Program-made: the position numbers and the translations under genes
DNA from: DAOUEG01 sp964589285
GTDB taxonomy: Bacteria > Chloroflexota > Dehalococcoidia > Dehalococcoidales > RBG-16-60-22
DNA length: 20,378 bases
NCBI GenBank assembly: GCA_964589285.1
Contig: CAZPSP010000029.1
Location: 1 to 20,378 of the forward strand
Direction of reading: 5' to 3'
The notes under the pieces: generated by a model
What the model was told of the DNA's origin: nothing
The model's input: only the letters and a program-made list of their open reading frames with translations
Databases searched by the model: none
Shown here: positions 13,736 through 20,378 of the stretch, in pieces
How the letters are laid out: each line of letters opens with the position of its first letter
Numbering within the stretch: position 1 is the stretch's first letter

Positions 13736-15124
13736 CTACCCCGTGAAGACGGATGTCCCGCCTGATTTTGTTTTATTCAATCGCTTGTTCAGGTGAAGTC
13801 CCTCCAGGATCAATTCCATGACGGACGCCACTACCTCCGGTGTCTCCGCCTGTCCCATGCGACGGACCGCCTTGCTGAAGCCGGGGACTTCTTTCATGGT
13901 GCGCACATAAAGACCCGCCGGCATCATGTCCGATATCTCCGTGGTAAAACCGCCGTTATACTGCCGGATGATCTCTTCCAGGTCACTGCATTCATAGTAC
14001 CGGGCAAAAACGCTCAGCACCGCCTTGCGGGAAAATTCATCGAGCAGCTTGGACTCATCGGTGTCCTCGAAGTTTTCCAGTTCCACTTTACCGGTGGTGG
14101 ACGCCACTACGAACGGTATGTCCGTGATGCGCGGCACAGCCATTTTTTCACCCAGCTTCGTGGCACGCCGGATAGCGTTGGCCATCACGGTCTCCTGATT
14201 AGCGATGGAAACCCTGACGCTGACCCCGGACCGCTGGCCGATGTCAGGGCTTTTCCGGGCCTCGTGGGTGATCTCCGCGATAATTTCCTTCATGTGGTCC
14301 GGCATGAAGCATTCGATGTCCGCGGTCTCGAAGCTGCGCCACTCCTGCTGGATAATGGCGATCTCGTCTTCGATATTGACCGGGTAATGCGTACGTATCT
14401 GTGAACCGAACCGGTCCTTGAGCGGCGTGATGATCCGGCCGCGGCTGGTATAGTCTTCCGGGTTAGCGCTGGCCACCAGGAACAGGTCCACCGGCAGACG
14501 GACCCGGTACCCCTTGATCTGCAGGTCGCTTTCCTCCATGAGGTTGAACAGACCTACCTGGAGGCGTTCCATCAGATCCGGCAGTTCGTTGATACAAAAA
14601 ATACCGCGGTTGGTCCGCGGTATCAGTCCGTAATGGATGGTCAGTTCATCGGACAGGTAACGCCCCTCGGCCACCTTGATGGGGTCCACATCTCCGATGA
14701 GGTCCGCGATAGTCGTATCCGGTGTCGCGAGCTTCTCTCCGTACCGGTCTTCACGCCGGAGCCAGGTTATCTCCGTGGCGTCGCCGTCTCTGGCTACGCG
14801 CTCCCGGCAGGAGGCGCAGATCGGCTTGAAGGGGTTGTCGTTGATCTCGCAGCCTTTGATGACCGGGGTTACTTCATCCAGAAGGTTGACGAGGAGACGG
14901 ATGATCCTCGATTTGGCCTGCCCCCGCTCTCCGAGAAAAATGATGTCCTGACCGGAAATGATTGCATTCTCAACCTGTGGAATAACGGTATCATCGTAGC
15001 CGATGATACCGTGAAAAACAGGTTCGGCGGTCTTTATCCTGGCAAGGAGGTTACGCCTCATTTCCTCCCTGATCGGAAGTATCCGGTAGCCGGATTGCCT
15101 GAGCGTGCTGATAGTTTCCACCAT
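13736..15124 (-). CDS. MoxR / magnesium-chelatase-I-like AAA+ ATPase
   Basis: A 462-residue AAA+ protein expected to hydrolyse ATP as a ring and remodel a client with the VWA protein encoded next. Walker A is GERGQAKS (65-72) and Walker B is IFCINE (175-180), with Asn in place of the usual Asp. Sensor 1 is ASANPED (218-224), and the arginine finger is likely Arg238 in PLKDRFG. A CASC pair sits in an insertion after Walker A (103-106). The C-terminal third is helical. ATG 15124 is chosen because GGAGGGG lies seven bases ahead; an in-frame ATG at 15166 would place that ribosome site inside the coding region. The NE form of Walker B appears, from memory, to be normal for this subfamily, so the enzyme need not be inactive. 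Annotation pipelines often call it magnesium chelatase, which should not be taken as function. Confidence 0.87.
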   Translation of the reverse strand: MVETISTLRQSGYRILPIREEMRRNLLARIKTAEPVFHGIIGYDDTVIPQVENAIISGQDIIFLGERGQAKSRIIRLLVNLLDEVTPVIKGCEINDNPFKPICASCRERVARDGDATEITWLRREDRYGEKLATPDTTIADLIGDVDPIKVAEGRYLSDELTIHYGLIPRTNRGIFCINELPDLMERLQVGLFNLMEESDLQIKGYRVRLPVDLFLVASANPEDYTSRGRIITPLKDRFGSQIRTHYPVNIEDEIAIIQQEWRSFETADIECFMPDHMKEIIAEITHEARKSPDIGQRSGVSVRVSIANQETVMANAIRRATKLGEKMAVPRITDIPFVVASTTGKVELENFEDTDESKLLDEFSRKAVLSVFARYYECSDLEEIIRQYNGGFTTEISDMMPAGLYVRTMKEVPGFSKAVRRMGQAETPEVVASVMELILEGLHLNKRLNKTKSGGTSVFTG

Positions 15125-15184
15125 GACTTCCCCTCCACCTTCTTCAGTTTGGATACGGCGCCGCACCCGCAGTGCACATTAAAA

Positions 15185-15212
15185 AGTATAGGGCGCTTTT
15201 TTATTAAGTCAA
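15185..15212 (-). promoter_or_regulatory. Sigma-70-type promoter of the AAA/VWA operon
   Basis: On the minus strand TTGACT (15212-15207) and TATACT (15190-15185), each 5 of 6 consensus, are 16 bases apart. The transcript would begin near 15178, about 54 bases before ATG 15124. Confidence 0.75.
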
Positions 15213-15530
15213 TGCGGGCGAGGCCAGTTGAAGTGGTACATTATCATACTAATTCCGTAAAAATACGTATGTTAATCTTTTGGCATCTGTGGTATTTACG
15301 TATATTGAGGCTGTATTGTTGATTTTTTTATTCGCTCAATATAACATATTTGTAAATGTACCGATTATCGGAATGCCAGCTTCGGAGGGAAGCAAAAAAC
15401 CTGGCAGCGGTGGAATCAAACTAAATAACCGGAACATGAGACGACCGCGGTTCTTGTCGTGATTGTTCCGTCTTGCATAGCGAACGGGAGATGAGAACTC
15501 CCAAGTTGAAAAAGGAGGGTACCAAAGATT
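15213..15530 (+). promoter_or_regulatory. Long AT-rich upstream region of the binding-protein gene
   Basis: This 318-base stretch has no credible gene. It holds two TACGTA palindromes 33 bases apart (15264-15269, 15297-15302) and a possible promoter with TTGTTG (15316-15321), 18 bases, then TATAAC (15340-15345). After that come an exact CCGAT-T-ATCGG palindrome (15361-15371), a two-step hairpin (15430-15470), and a small GGGAG/CTCCC stem (15486-15502). The ribosome site AGGAGG is at 15513-15518. The TACGTA pair, about three helical turns apart and upstream of the promoter, is placed like an activator site. The CCGAT palindrome lies about 10 bases past the expected start of transcription, placed like a repressor site. 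Confidence 0.5.
15430..15470 (+). promoter_or_regulatory. Stem-loop in the leader of the binding-protein mRNA
   Basis: CGGAACA (15430-15436) pairs with TGTTCCG (15464-15470), and ACGAC (15441-15445) pairs with GTCGT (15456-15460) inside it. They are separated by a four-by-three internal loop, with a ten-base apical loop. No T-run follows. It matches no riboswitch class that I recognise. Confidence 0.45.
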
Positions 15531-17228
15531 ATGAACAAAGTAAAATTTGTTGCCGTCATCCTCGCCGTACTCATTGCCGGAATAACAGTACTGGCCGGCT
15601 GCAACGGAGATGAGACTACAACCACGACGACAACAACGACCACACCGGGTCAGACCACTACAACCACGACCCAGACAACCGGCACGACCCAGACGACAAC
15701 CACCACGCAGCCTACCACTACGACAACACCCACCGGCGACCAGGTTTCCGGCGGCGTCCTGCGGGCCGTTGTCACAGCCGGACCGGCTATGATGAGTTAC
15801 CGGGGCCAGATGGGTCCCGCTGACGCGACCTATGTCATGCCGGCCGTTGAATTCCTCGTCGAGCCCTATGTTGATGAAGAGGGCAACCGCGGCTGGATTC
15901 CATTCCTCTGCGAATCTTATGACATCGATCCGGAAGGAAAGACGTTTACCTTCAATCTTCGCGAAGGCGTTGAATTCCATGACGGCTCCATCATGGATGC
16001 TGAAGTCGTGAAATGGAACTTCGATCAGCAGATCCAGAGCGGCTGGCTCCAGGATGCGGACAAGATCGTCAGCATCGAGACCCCCGATGATTCCACCGTT
16101 ATCATCAACTTCACCGAATACAGTAACCAGTATGAGTTCAACTGGGGCTGGACGGCCATTTATTCCATGGCCGCCTGGACCGAGGCTGCCGGAACTTCAG
16201 ATCCCACCGCTGAAGCCGGTATCGAATGGGCAGTCAGCAATGTAGTGGGAACCGGCCCCTTCGTTCTCCAGAACTATACCCGCGATGTCAGCATGACTTA
16301 CGAGAAATTCGATAACTACTGGCAGGAAGGCAAACCATACCTCGATGGTATTGAATTCCAGATAATCACCGAGTCCACCACTGCCTCCGCCCTACTCCAG
16401 TCCGGCGATATCGACCTCTGGTACCAGGGCCATTCAGCCCAGGACTGGGCGGAACTCGAACCCATGGGCTACAATGTTCAGACCTTCTGGCCCGGCCTGC
16501 CGCAGGCCATCTTCCCCAACACCACCGATCCCAACTCCAAGTGGCAGGACAAGCGGCTCCGCGAGGCCCTGGAATATGCTCTCGACAGGGAAGCCATCGC
16601 CCAGGCTCTCGGACAGGGATTCTACAAGGCCAGCAGCCAGATAGCTCCCGAGACCGAATGGGGCTATATACCCGACCTTGAAATCCGCGAGTATGACCCT
16701 GAAAAAGCCAAAGAGCTTCTCGCTGAGGCCGGCTACACTGATCCCGTACCGGTTACGCTCATGGTCCAGTCCGTCCCGGCCAGTATCGATGCCGGTGAAT
16801 CACTCAAAGGCTACCTGGACCAGGCCGGATTTGATGTCACGCTTGATATCGCCGACCCGGGCCGGTTCTTCGGCAGCGTCTTCGGGAACGGCTGGGATGA
16901 CTGCGTCCAGATGTTCTACGGCATGGACGTTAACTACCTGGCCACCTACATGTCCTGGTTCAGCAGCGATCCCAAGTCCAACCTGGCCAGCTTCCAGAGG
17001 ACCGATAAGCAGCTCGAGTTCGATAAGGAAGTCGTCTTGTTGGAGAGTGTCGACGACCAGATTGCGGCCACCGAGGAAATCATGCGGCACCTGTATGAAG
17101 AAGCCCGGTTCACCCCGCTCTGGTGGACGCCCGCCGCTACCGTTTTCCCGGACTATGTCCACAATGAAATCTACCGCCATGGTTTCATCAGGGTAGATTG
17201 GGAAAACGTCTGGATGGACGAACACTAA
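15531..17228 (+). CDS. ABC-transporter substrate-binding lipoprotein, family 5 (peptide/oligosaccharide type)
   Basis: A 565-residue extracytoplasmic solute receptor. Residues 1-23 form a lipoprotein signal peptide with lipobox VLAGC, and Cys24 would be lipidated. Residues 29-68 are a low-complexity tether made almost only of Thr with some Gln, Gly and Pro. The rest is one SBP_bac_5 domain: it opens with SGGVLRAVVTAGP, includes the WKFNLREGVEFHDG-type strand seen here as FTFNLREGVEFHDGS, and ends with PLWWTPAATVFPDYVHNEIY. Members bind di- and oligopeptides, nickel or plant oligosaccharides. The sugar module nearby makes an oligosaccharide ligand possible but not shown. ATG 15531 has AGGAGG 12 bases ahead, a little far. 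A strong hairpin after the stop, followed by a 200-base gap to the permease genes, fits the usual excess of binding protein over membrane subunits. Confidence 0.93.
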   Translation: MNKVKFVAVILAVLIAGITVLAGCNGDETTTTTTTTTTPGQTTTTTTQTTGTTQTTTTTQPTTTTTPTGDQVSGGVLRAVVTAGPAMMSYRGQMGPADATYVMPAVEFLVEPYVDEEGNRGWIPFLCESYDIDPEGKTFTFNLREGVEFHDGSIMDAEVVKWNFDQQIQSGWLQDADKIVSIETPDDSTVIINFTEYSNQYEFNWGWTAIYSMAAWTEAAGTSDPTAEAGIEWAVSNVVGTGPFVLQNYTRDVSMTYEKFDNYWQEGKPYLDGIEFQIITESTTASALLQSGDIDLWYQGHSAQDWAELEPMGYNVQTFWPGLPQAIFPNTTDPNSKWQDKRLREALEYALDREAIAQALGQGFYKASSQIAPETEWGYIPDLEIREYDPEKAKELLAEAGYTDPVPVTLMVQSVPASIDAGESLKGYLDQAGFDVTLDIADPGRFFGSVFGNGWDDCVQMFYGMDVNYLATYMSWFSSDPKSNLASFQRTDKQLEFDKEVVLLESVDDQIAATEEIMRHLYEEARFTPLWWTPAATVFPDYVHNEIYRHGFIRVDWENVWMDEH

Positions 17229-17245
17229 TTCCTTGATCAGGTAAT

Positions 17246-17291
17246 AGAGTACCGGGTGGCTTTCGGAAATGATTCAGCCACCCGGTATTCT
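17246..17291 (+). terminator. Strong hairpin after the binding-protein gene (partial terminator or 3' mRNA stabiliser)
   Basis: TACCGGGTGGCT (17250-17261) and AGCCACCCGGTA (17276-17287) are exact complements with a 14-base loop. Four more outer pairs, one of them G-U, extend the stem to 17246 and 17291. There is no proper T-run after it, so termination may be incomplete. That would allow some readthrough to the permease genes while protecting the binding-protein message. Confidence 0.6.
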
Positions 17292-17371
17292 CGAAAGCCC
17301 GGACAGATACCGCGAACCACTTTCTAAATTAAAGTTTGATAGCTCGCGCCCTCTAAACTAGGACATTATCG

Positions 17372-17387
17372 GCTTATAAGCTACAAT
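17372..17387 (+). promoter_or_regulatory. Palindrome and possible -10 box ahead of the permease genes
   Basis: GCTTATAAGC (17372-17381) is a perfect ten-base palindrome and TACAAT (17382-17387) follows directly. The surrounding 17310-17425 is AT-rich. No good -35 hexamer is seen, so a separate permease promoter is only a possibility. Confidence 0.3.
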
Positions 17388-17426
17388 AAAAATAATTAGA
17401 ACAATAAACAAGGGATACTGACTGAA

Positions 17427-18386
17427 ATGGCAGCATACATAACGAGAAGAATAATCATGGCAGTCTTTATACTGCTTATCGTTACTCTTATCGTCTTCTT
17501 CGTCATGCAGCTGCTCCCCGGTGATCCCCTTACCATTTTCATCGGCCGTCAGGCCGGCTCCGGCACGATTGCACCTGAACAGCTCGAACAACTGCGCATA
17601 CGCTACGGGCTGGACAAACCCCTCATCGTCCAGTACTGGAACTGGATCAGCGGGATAGTCCAGGGCGATATGGGAAAGTCTATCTACTACAATGAAGATG
17701 TCAGCCAACTCCTGCTGGAGAGGTTCCCGCCAACCCTTGACCTGGGCATCAAGGCCTTCATCCTCTACAATGTCCTCGGGATTTCATTAGGCATGATTGC
17801 CGCCCTACGGCGGGGCAAATGGATTGATACCCTGGCCACGGTGACTTCGTATTTCGGCGTATCAATCCCTGTATTCTGGCTGGGGCTCCTGCTGATATAC
17901 GGTTTTGGGCTGAAGCTCGACTGGTTCCCCATAGCCGGGTACGCCCTGCCCTGGGACGACCTTGCAAAGAACATCCATCACTCGGTACTTCCGGTAATCT
18001 GCCTTTCCCTCATGGGATGGGCTACAATTGCCCGGCAGACACGATCGAGTGTGCTGGAAGTCGTTTCCCAGGACTATATCAGGACAGCCTGGTCGAAAGG
18101 CCTGAAAGAACGAACTATTGTTGCCAAGCACGTATTGAAGAACAGCCTCATCCCGATTGTCACGCTGATGGGCATCGGGCTCGGTCTCATGTTCGGCGGC
18201 CAGGTATTTATCGAGCAGATTTTTGCTATTCCGGGCATCGGCAGGCTGCTCGTCAGCAGCGTTTTTGCCCAGGACTATCAAGTCGTGCAGTCCGCGACTC
18301 TTGTCATCGCCGCTATAGTCATCATCATCAATCTCCTCGTCGATATCTCCTACGGCTGGCTCGATCCCAGAATACGGTACAATTAG
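17427..18386 (+). CDS. ABC-transporter permease, DppB/OppB type
   Basis: A 319-residue inner-membrane subunit that, with the next gene product, forms the translocation channel for the ligand delivered by the upstream binding protein. The N-terminus (AYITRRIIMAVFILLIVTLIVFFVMQLLPGDP) is the standard DppB opening with the first membrane helix and the LLPGDP motif. Further helices are predicted around 105-130, 140-165, 185-205, 245-270 and 285-310. The cytoplasmic coupling loop (EAA motif) is YIRTAWSKGLKERTIVAKHVLKNSLIP, starting near residue 217. The C-terminus WLDPRIRYN is typical. ATG 17427 has a weak AGGG 12 bases ahead. Only 15 bases separate it from the second permease gene. Confidence 0.94.
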   Translation: MAAYITRRIIMAVFILLIVTLIVFFVMQLLPGDPLTIFIGRQAGSGTIAPEQLEQLRIRYGLDKPLIVQYWNWISGIVQGDMGKSIYYNEDVSQLLLERFPPTLDLGIKAFILYNVLGISLGMIAALRRGKWIDTLATVTSYFGVSIPVFWLGLLLIYGFGLKLDWFPIAGYALPWDDLAKNIHHSVLPVICLSLMGWATIARQTRSSVLEVVSQDYIRTAWSKGLKERTIVAKHVLKNSLIPIVTLMGIGLGLMFGGQVFIEQIFAIPGIGRLLVSSVFAQDYQVVQSATLVIAAIVIIINLLVDISYGWLDPRIRYN

Positions 18387-18401
18387 AGAGGCTCAGTATA
18401 C

Positions 18402-19298
18402 ATGGCGGAATCGGAAACCATGACAACAGGAATAAAAGAAGCCCCACCGCACATCAGCGAATGGCGGCGTTTTATCAGGGTCTTTTTTCAGAGAAAAATC
18501 GTGCTGGTCGGCATGGTAATTCTCGTACTCCTTGTTATCACTGCCATTTTTGCGCCCCTTCTGGCGCCCTTCGATCCCAATATCATCAACTTGCGAGAAT
18601 CGCTCCAGCAGCCGAGCGTTGAACATCTTCTCGGGACCGATCTGCAGGGCAGGGACACTCTCAGCCGGCTTATCTACGGCTCACGCACGGCATTACTGGT
18701 TGGCTTCGGTTCCGTTATTATGGCCGGGGTCGTGGGCATATCCCTCGGGCTGATTGCCGGATACGCCGGCGGGATTCTCAACCTGATCATCATGAGAGTC
18801 ATGGACGCCCTCATGGGGTTCCCGATGATCCTCCTTGCCCTGTTCATAGCAGCCGTCATCGGTAACGGTATCATCAACGTAATCATCGCCTTGAGTGTGG
18901 CAACTCTGCCCGGCTATGCCAGGGTCATGCATGGCCTGACGCTGACCATCAAGGAAAATGACTTCGTCCTGGCCCAGAAGAGTATGGGAGCCAGCCGGTT
19001 CCGTACCATGTTCAAGCATATTCTTCCCAACGGTTTCCCGCCCATGATCGTGCTCATCACCCTCCAGCTCGGCGCCCTCATCCTCGCCGAAGCCGGCCTC
19101 AGCTTCCTCGGGATAGGGATTCAGTCCCCTGACGTTGCGTGGGGCTACATGGTCTCCGACGGACGCAGTCGTCTGCTGACGCACCCCTGGCTCTCTTTAT
19201 CCCCCGGCGTAGCCATCATGCTCGTCGTCTTCGGTTTCAACCTGGTGGGTGACGGCCTGCGGGACGCCCTCGATCCCAGGCTCCGCGGCCTGCTGTAG
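18402..19298 (+). CDS. ABC-transporter permease, DppC/OppC type
   Basis: A 298-residue inner-membrane partner of the DppB-like protein. It has a cytoplasmic N-terminus (about 30 residues), a first membrane helix (KIVLVGMVILVLLVITAIFAPLL), then the periplasmic motif EHLLGTDLQGRDTLSRLIYGSR that marks DppC-type subunits. The coupling loop reads GYARVMHGLTLTIKENDFVLAQKSMGASRFRTMFKHILPN. The end LVGDGLRDALDPRLRGL is also typical. GAGAGG precedes ATG 18402 by about 10 bases. No DppD or DppF ATPase gene follows: after an intergenic repeat comes an unrelated dehydrogenase with its own promoter. The transporter must therefore use ATPases encoded elsewhere, unless they lie beyond the right edge. Confidence 0.94.
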   Translation: MAESETMTTGIKEAPPHISEWRRFIRVFFQRKIVLVGMVILVLLVITAIFAPLLAPFDPNIINLRESLQQPSVEHLLGTDLQGRDTLSRLIYGSRTALLVGFGSVIMAGVVGISLGLIAGYAGGILNLIIMRVMDALMGFPMILLALFIAAVIGNGIINVIIALSVATLPGYARVMHGLTLTIKENDFVLAQKSMGASRFRTMFKHILPNGFPPMIVLITLQLGALILAEAGLSFLGIGIQSPDVAWGYMVSDGRSRLLTHPWLSLSPGVAIMLVVFGFNLVGDGLRDALDPRLRGLL

Positions 19299-19329
19299 CG
19301 GCTTCGATTTCACAGCGCGTAGAATGTCG

Positions 19330-19376
19330 TTTCGAGCCCCGATTCATCGGGGCGGGGTAATCCCCGGTTCGAGATG
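19330..19376. repeat. GC-rich intergenic hairpin repeat
   Basis: GCCCCGA (19336-19342) and TCGGGGC (19347-19353) form a perfect seven-pair stem with a four-base loop. Directly after it CGGGG (19353-19357) can pair with CCCCG (19362-19366), sharing base 19353. TTTCGAG before and GTTCGAG after flank the unit as near-direct repeats. From memory it resembles the GTCATTTCGAGCCCCGA type of dispersed repeat in Dehalococcoidia. It could also end transcription of the permease operon, though no T-run follows. Confidence 0.5.
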
Positions 19377-19412
19377 GCCGTTCATGGACAAACTGTCCGT
19401 CGGAGCCTCGCC

Positions 19413-19441
19413 TTGACAAAAATGTCGCGCCGTTTTACCAT
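19413..19441 (+). promoter_or_regulatory. Promoter of the 2-hydroxyacid dehydrogenase gene
   Basis: A perfect TTGACA (19413-19418), 17 bases, then TACCAT (19436-19441, 4 of 6). Transcription would start near 19448, with GAGG at 19468-19471, six bases before ATG 19478. Confidence 0.6.
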
Positions 19442-19477
19442 CAGGCCGAATACCCCCTTTGTTAACTGAGGTACAAC

Positions 19478-20378
19478 ATGACGAAAAAACATAAGGTCGT
19501 CCTGGTGGACGGCATGGAAGGCGAGGCCCCCATGCCCTGCCGGGAAGAGCGTGCAGAGCTGGCTTCGATCGATGCCGAACTGGTCATCCTGGACTGCCGC
19601 TGCGAGGACGATATCATCGCCCGGGCCGCCGATGCCGACGCCATCCTGACCTACGGCGGGCCGATGACCCGCCGGGTCATGGAAAAACTTGCTTCGTGCC
19701 AGTGCATCGTCCGCTACGGTATCGGCTATGACACCGTGGACACCGAGGCCGCCACGGACTGCAACATCATCGTCGTTAATATCCCGGACTTCTGCCTGGA
19801 AGAGGTCGCCAACCACGCCCTGGCCCTGCTGCTGGCCTGCGCCAAGAAAATGGTCGTCCTGGACAAGCTCGTCAAACAGGGAAAATGGCAGGAAGCTAAA
19901 GCCGTTCAATCACCCATGGGTTCCATCCACGGCCAGACGCTGGGCATCATCGGCTGCGGGAACATCGGCCGGACGATGGCCCGCAAGGCCGGCTGCTTGG
20001 GGCTCGATATCATCGGCTATGACCCCTACGTCGATAAGTCACTCGCCGCTGAAGCCGGTATCAGCCTCGTTTCCCTGCAGGAACTCCTGAAGAGGTCGGA
20101 CTACATCTCCATACACACCGCGCTGACCTCAGAAACCCGCCATCTCATCGGGGAAAAGGAATTCGCCCTGATGAAGTCTTCCGCTTACCTGATCAACACC
20201 TCGCGCGGCGCGGTCATCGATGAACCCGCCATGATACAAGCATTGCGGGAAGGTCGCATCGCCGGCGCGGGCCTGGATGTCTTCGAGAAAGAACCGATAG
20301 ACCCCGACAATCCCCTGTTGAAGATGGACAACGTCATCTGCCTGCCCCATTCGGCTTCATACTCGGATGAAGCATTCA
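19478..20378 (+). CDS. D-isomer-specific 2-hydroxyacid dehydrogenase (phosphoglycerate dehydrogenase / CtBP-like), 3' truncated
   Basis: An NAD-dependent reductase of a 2-keto acid, such as hydroxypyruvate, glyoxylate or 3-phosphohydroxypyruvate. It starts at ATG 19478 with GAGG six bases ahead and runs off the right edge after 300 codons without a stop. The cofactor motif GCGNIG spans 159-164, and the next strand ends in YDP, an Asp that favours NAD. The catalytic triad is present: Arg243 in NTSRGAVID, Glu272 in EKEP and His291 in LPHSASYS. The early segment VRYGIGYDTVD is the substrate-loop motif of the family. By comparison with usual lengths of 315-350, only a short C-terminal part is missing; an ACT domain as in longer SerA proteins cannot be ruled out. 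It may supply D-glycerate for the glycerate kinase at 10514, but it could equally act in serine synthesis. Family secure, substrate open. Confidence 0.92.
   Translation, partial: MTKKHKVVLVDGMEGEAPMPCREERAELASIDAELVILDCRCEDDIIARAADADAILTYGGPMTRRVMEKLASCQCIVRYGIGYDTVDTEAATDCNIIVVNIPDFCLEEVANHALALLLACAKKMVVLDKLVKQGKWQEAKAVQSPMGSIHGQTLGIIGCGNIGRTMARKAGCLGLDIIGYDPYVDKSLAAEAGISLVSLQELLKRSDYISIHTALTSETRHLIGEKEFALMKSSAYLINTSRGAVIDEPAMIQALREGRIAGAGLDVFEKEPIDPDNPLLKMDNVICLPHSASYSDEAF

Noticed and set aside
13736..15124. Magnesium chelatase function for the ATPase/VWA pair
   Set aside because: No tetrapyrrole gene or large H/N-type chelatase subunit is in the window; the resemblance is at the level of the AAA+ and VWA families only.
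15280..15462. A 60-codon open frame in the gap ahead of the binding-protein gene
   Set aside because: It has no ribosome site, covers the probable promoter and palindromes, and shows AT-rich composition unlike the genes nearby.
15612..15735. CRISPR array or microsatellite in the ACN-rich stretch
   Set aside because: It is in frame within a lipoprotein gene, has no spacer/repeat structure, and uses mixed threonine codons.

Overview
The window reads as accessory-metabolism chromosome from a bacterium of fairly high GC content (high-50s percent by eye). I suspect a member of the Chloroflexota, class Dehalococcoidia or a relative. The reasons are the interspersed palindromes with a TCGACAGGCTC loop, a magnesium-chelatase-like AAA/VWA pair, and a lipoprotein with a poly-threonine linker. 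No rRNA, tRNA, CRISPR array, transposase or phage gene was seen, and this phylogenetic guess is inference only.

Region 1 (2-355) is the 3' end of a metallo-beta-lactamase-fold gene. Region 2 (474-8637) is a sugar-catabolism module built as two tail-to-tail operons. The plus-strand operon holds a family 3 glycoside hydrolase, a xylitol/sorbitol-type dehydrogenase that lacks the structural zinc site, and a xylulokinase-like FGGY kinase. The minus-strand operon holds a fucose/arabinose-isomerase-superfamily protein, a D-tagatose/D-psicose 3-epimerase-like protein and an SDR oxidoreductase. It starts from a strong sigma-70-type promoter at 8686-8715. The two operons meet with interlocked stop codons at 5537-5540. 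Together they could release a sugar from a beta-glycoside, isomerise, epimerise or oxidise it to a ketose, and phosphorylate that ketose for the pentose phosphate pathway. The exact substrate is not readable from sequence.

Region 3 (8802-11653) holds a GNAT acetyltransferase with an elaborate upstream region (paired palindromes and a long hairpin), an MscS-type channel, and a divergent glycerate 2-kinase. The channel and the kinase both appear to have -10 boxes so close to their start codons that the transcripts would be nearly leaderless.

Region 4 (11707-15212) is a two-gene minus-strand operon: a MoxR/magnesium-chelatase-like AAA+ ATPase and a large VWA (MIDAS) protein, with a clear promoter. 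Region 5 (15213-19298) is a dipeptide-type ABC importer: a lipoprotein binding protein with a long Thr-rich tether and two permeases. No ATPase genes follow the permeases. Region 6 (19478-end) is a D-2-hydroxyacid dehydrogenase truncated by the window edge, with its own promoter.
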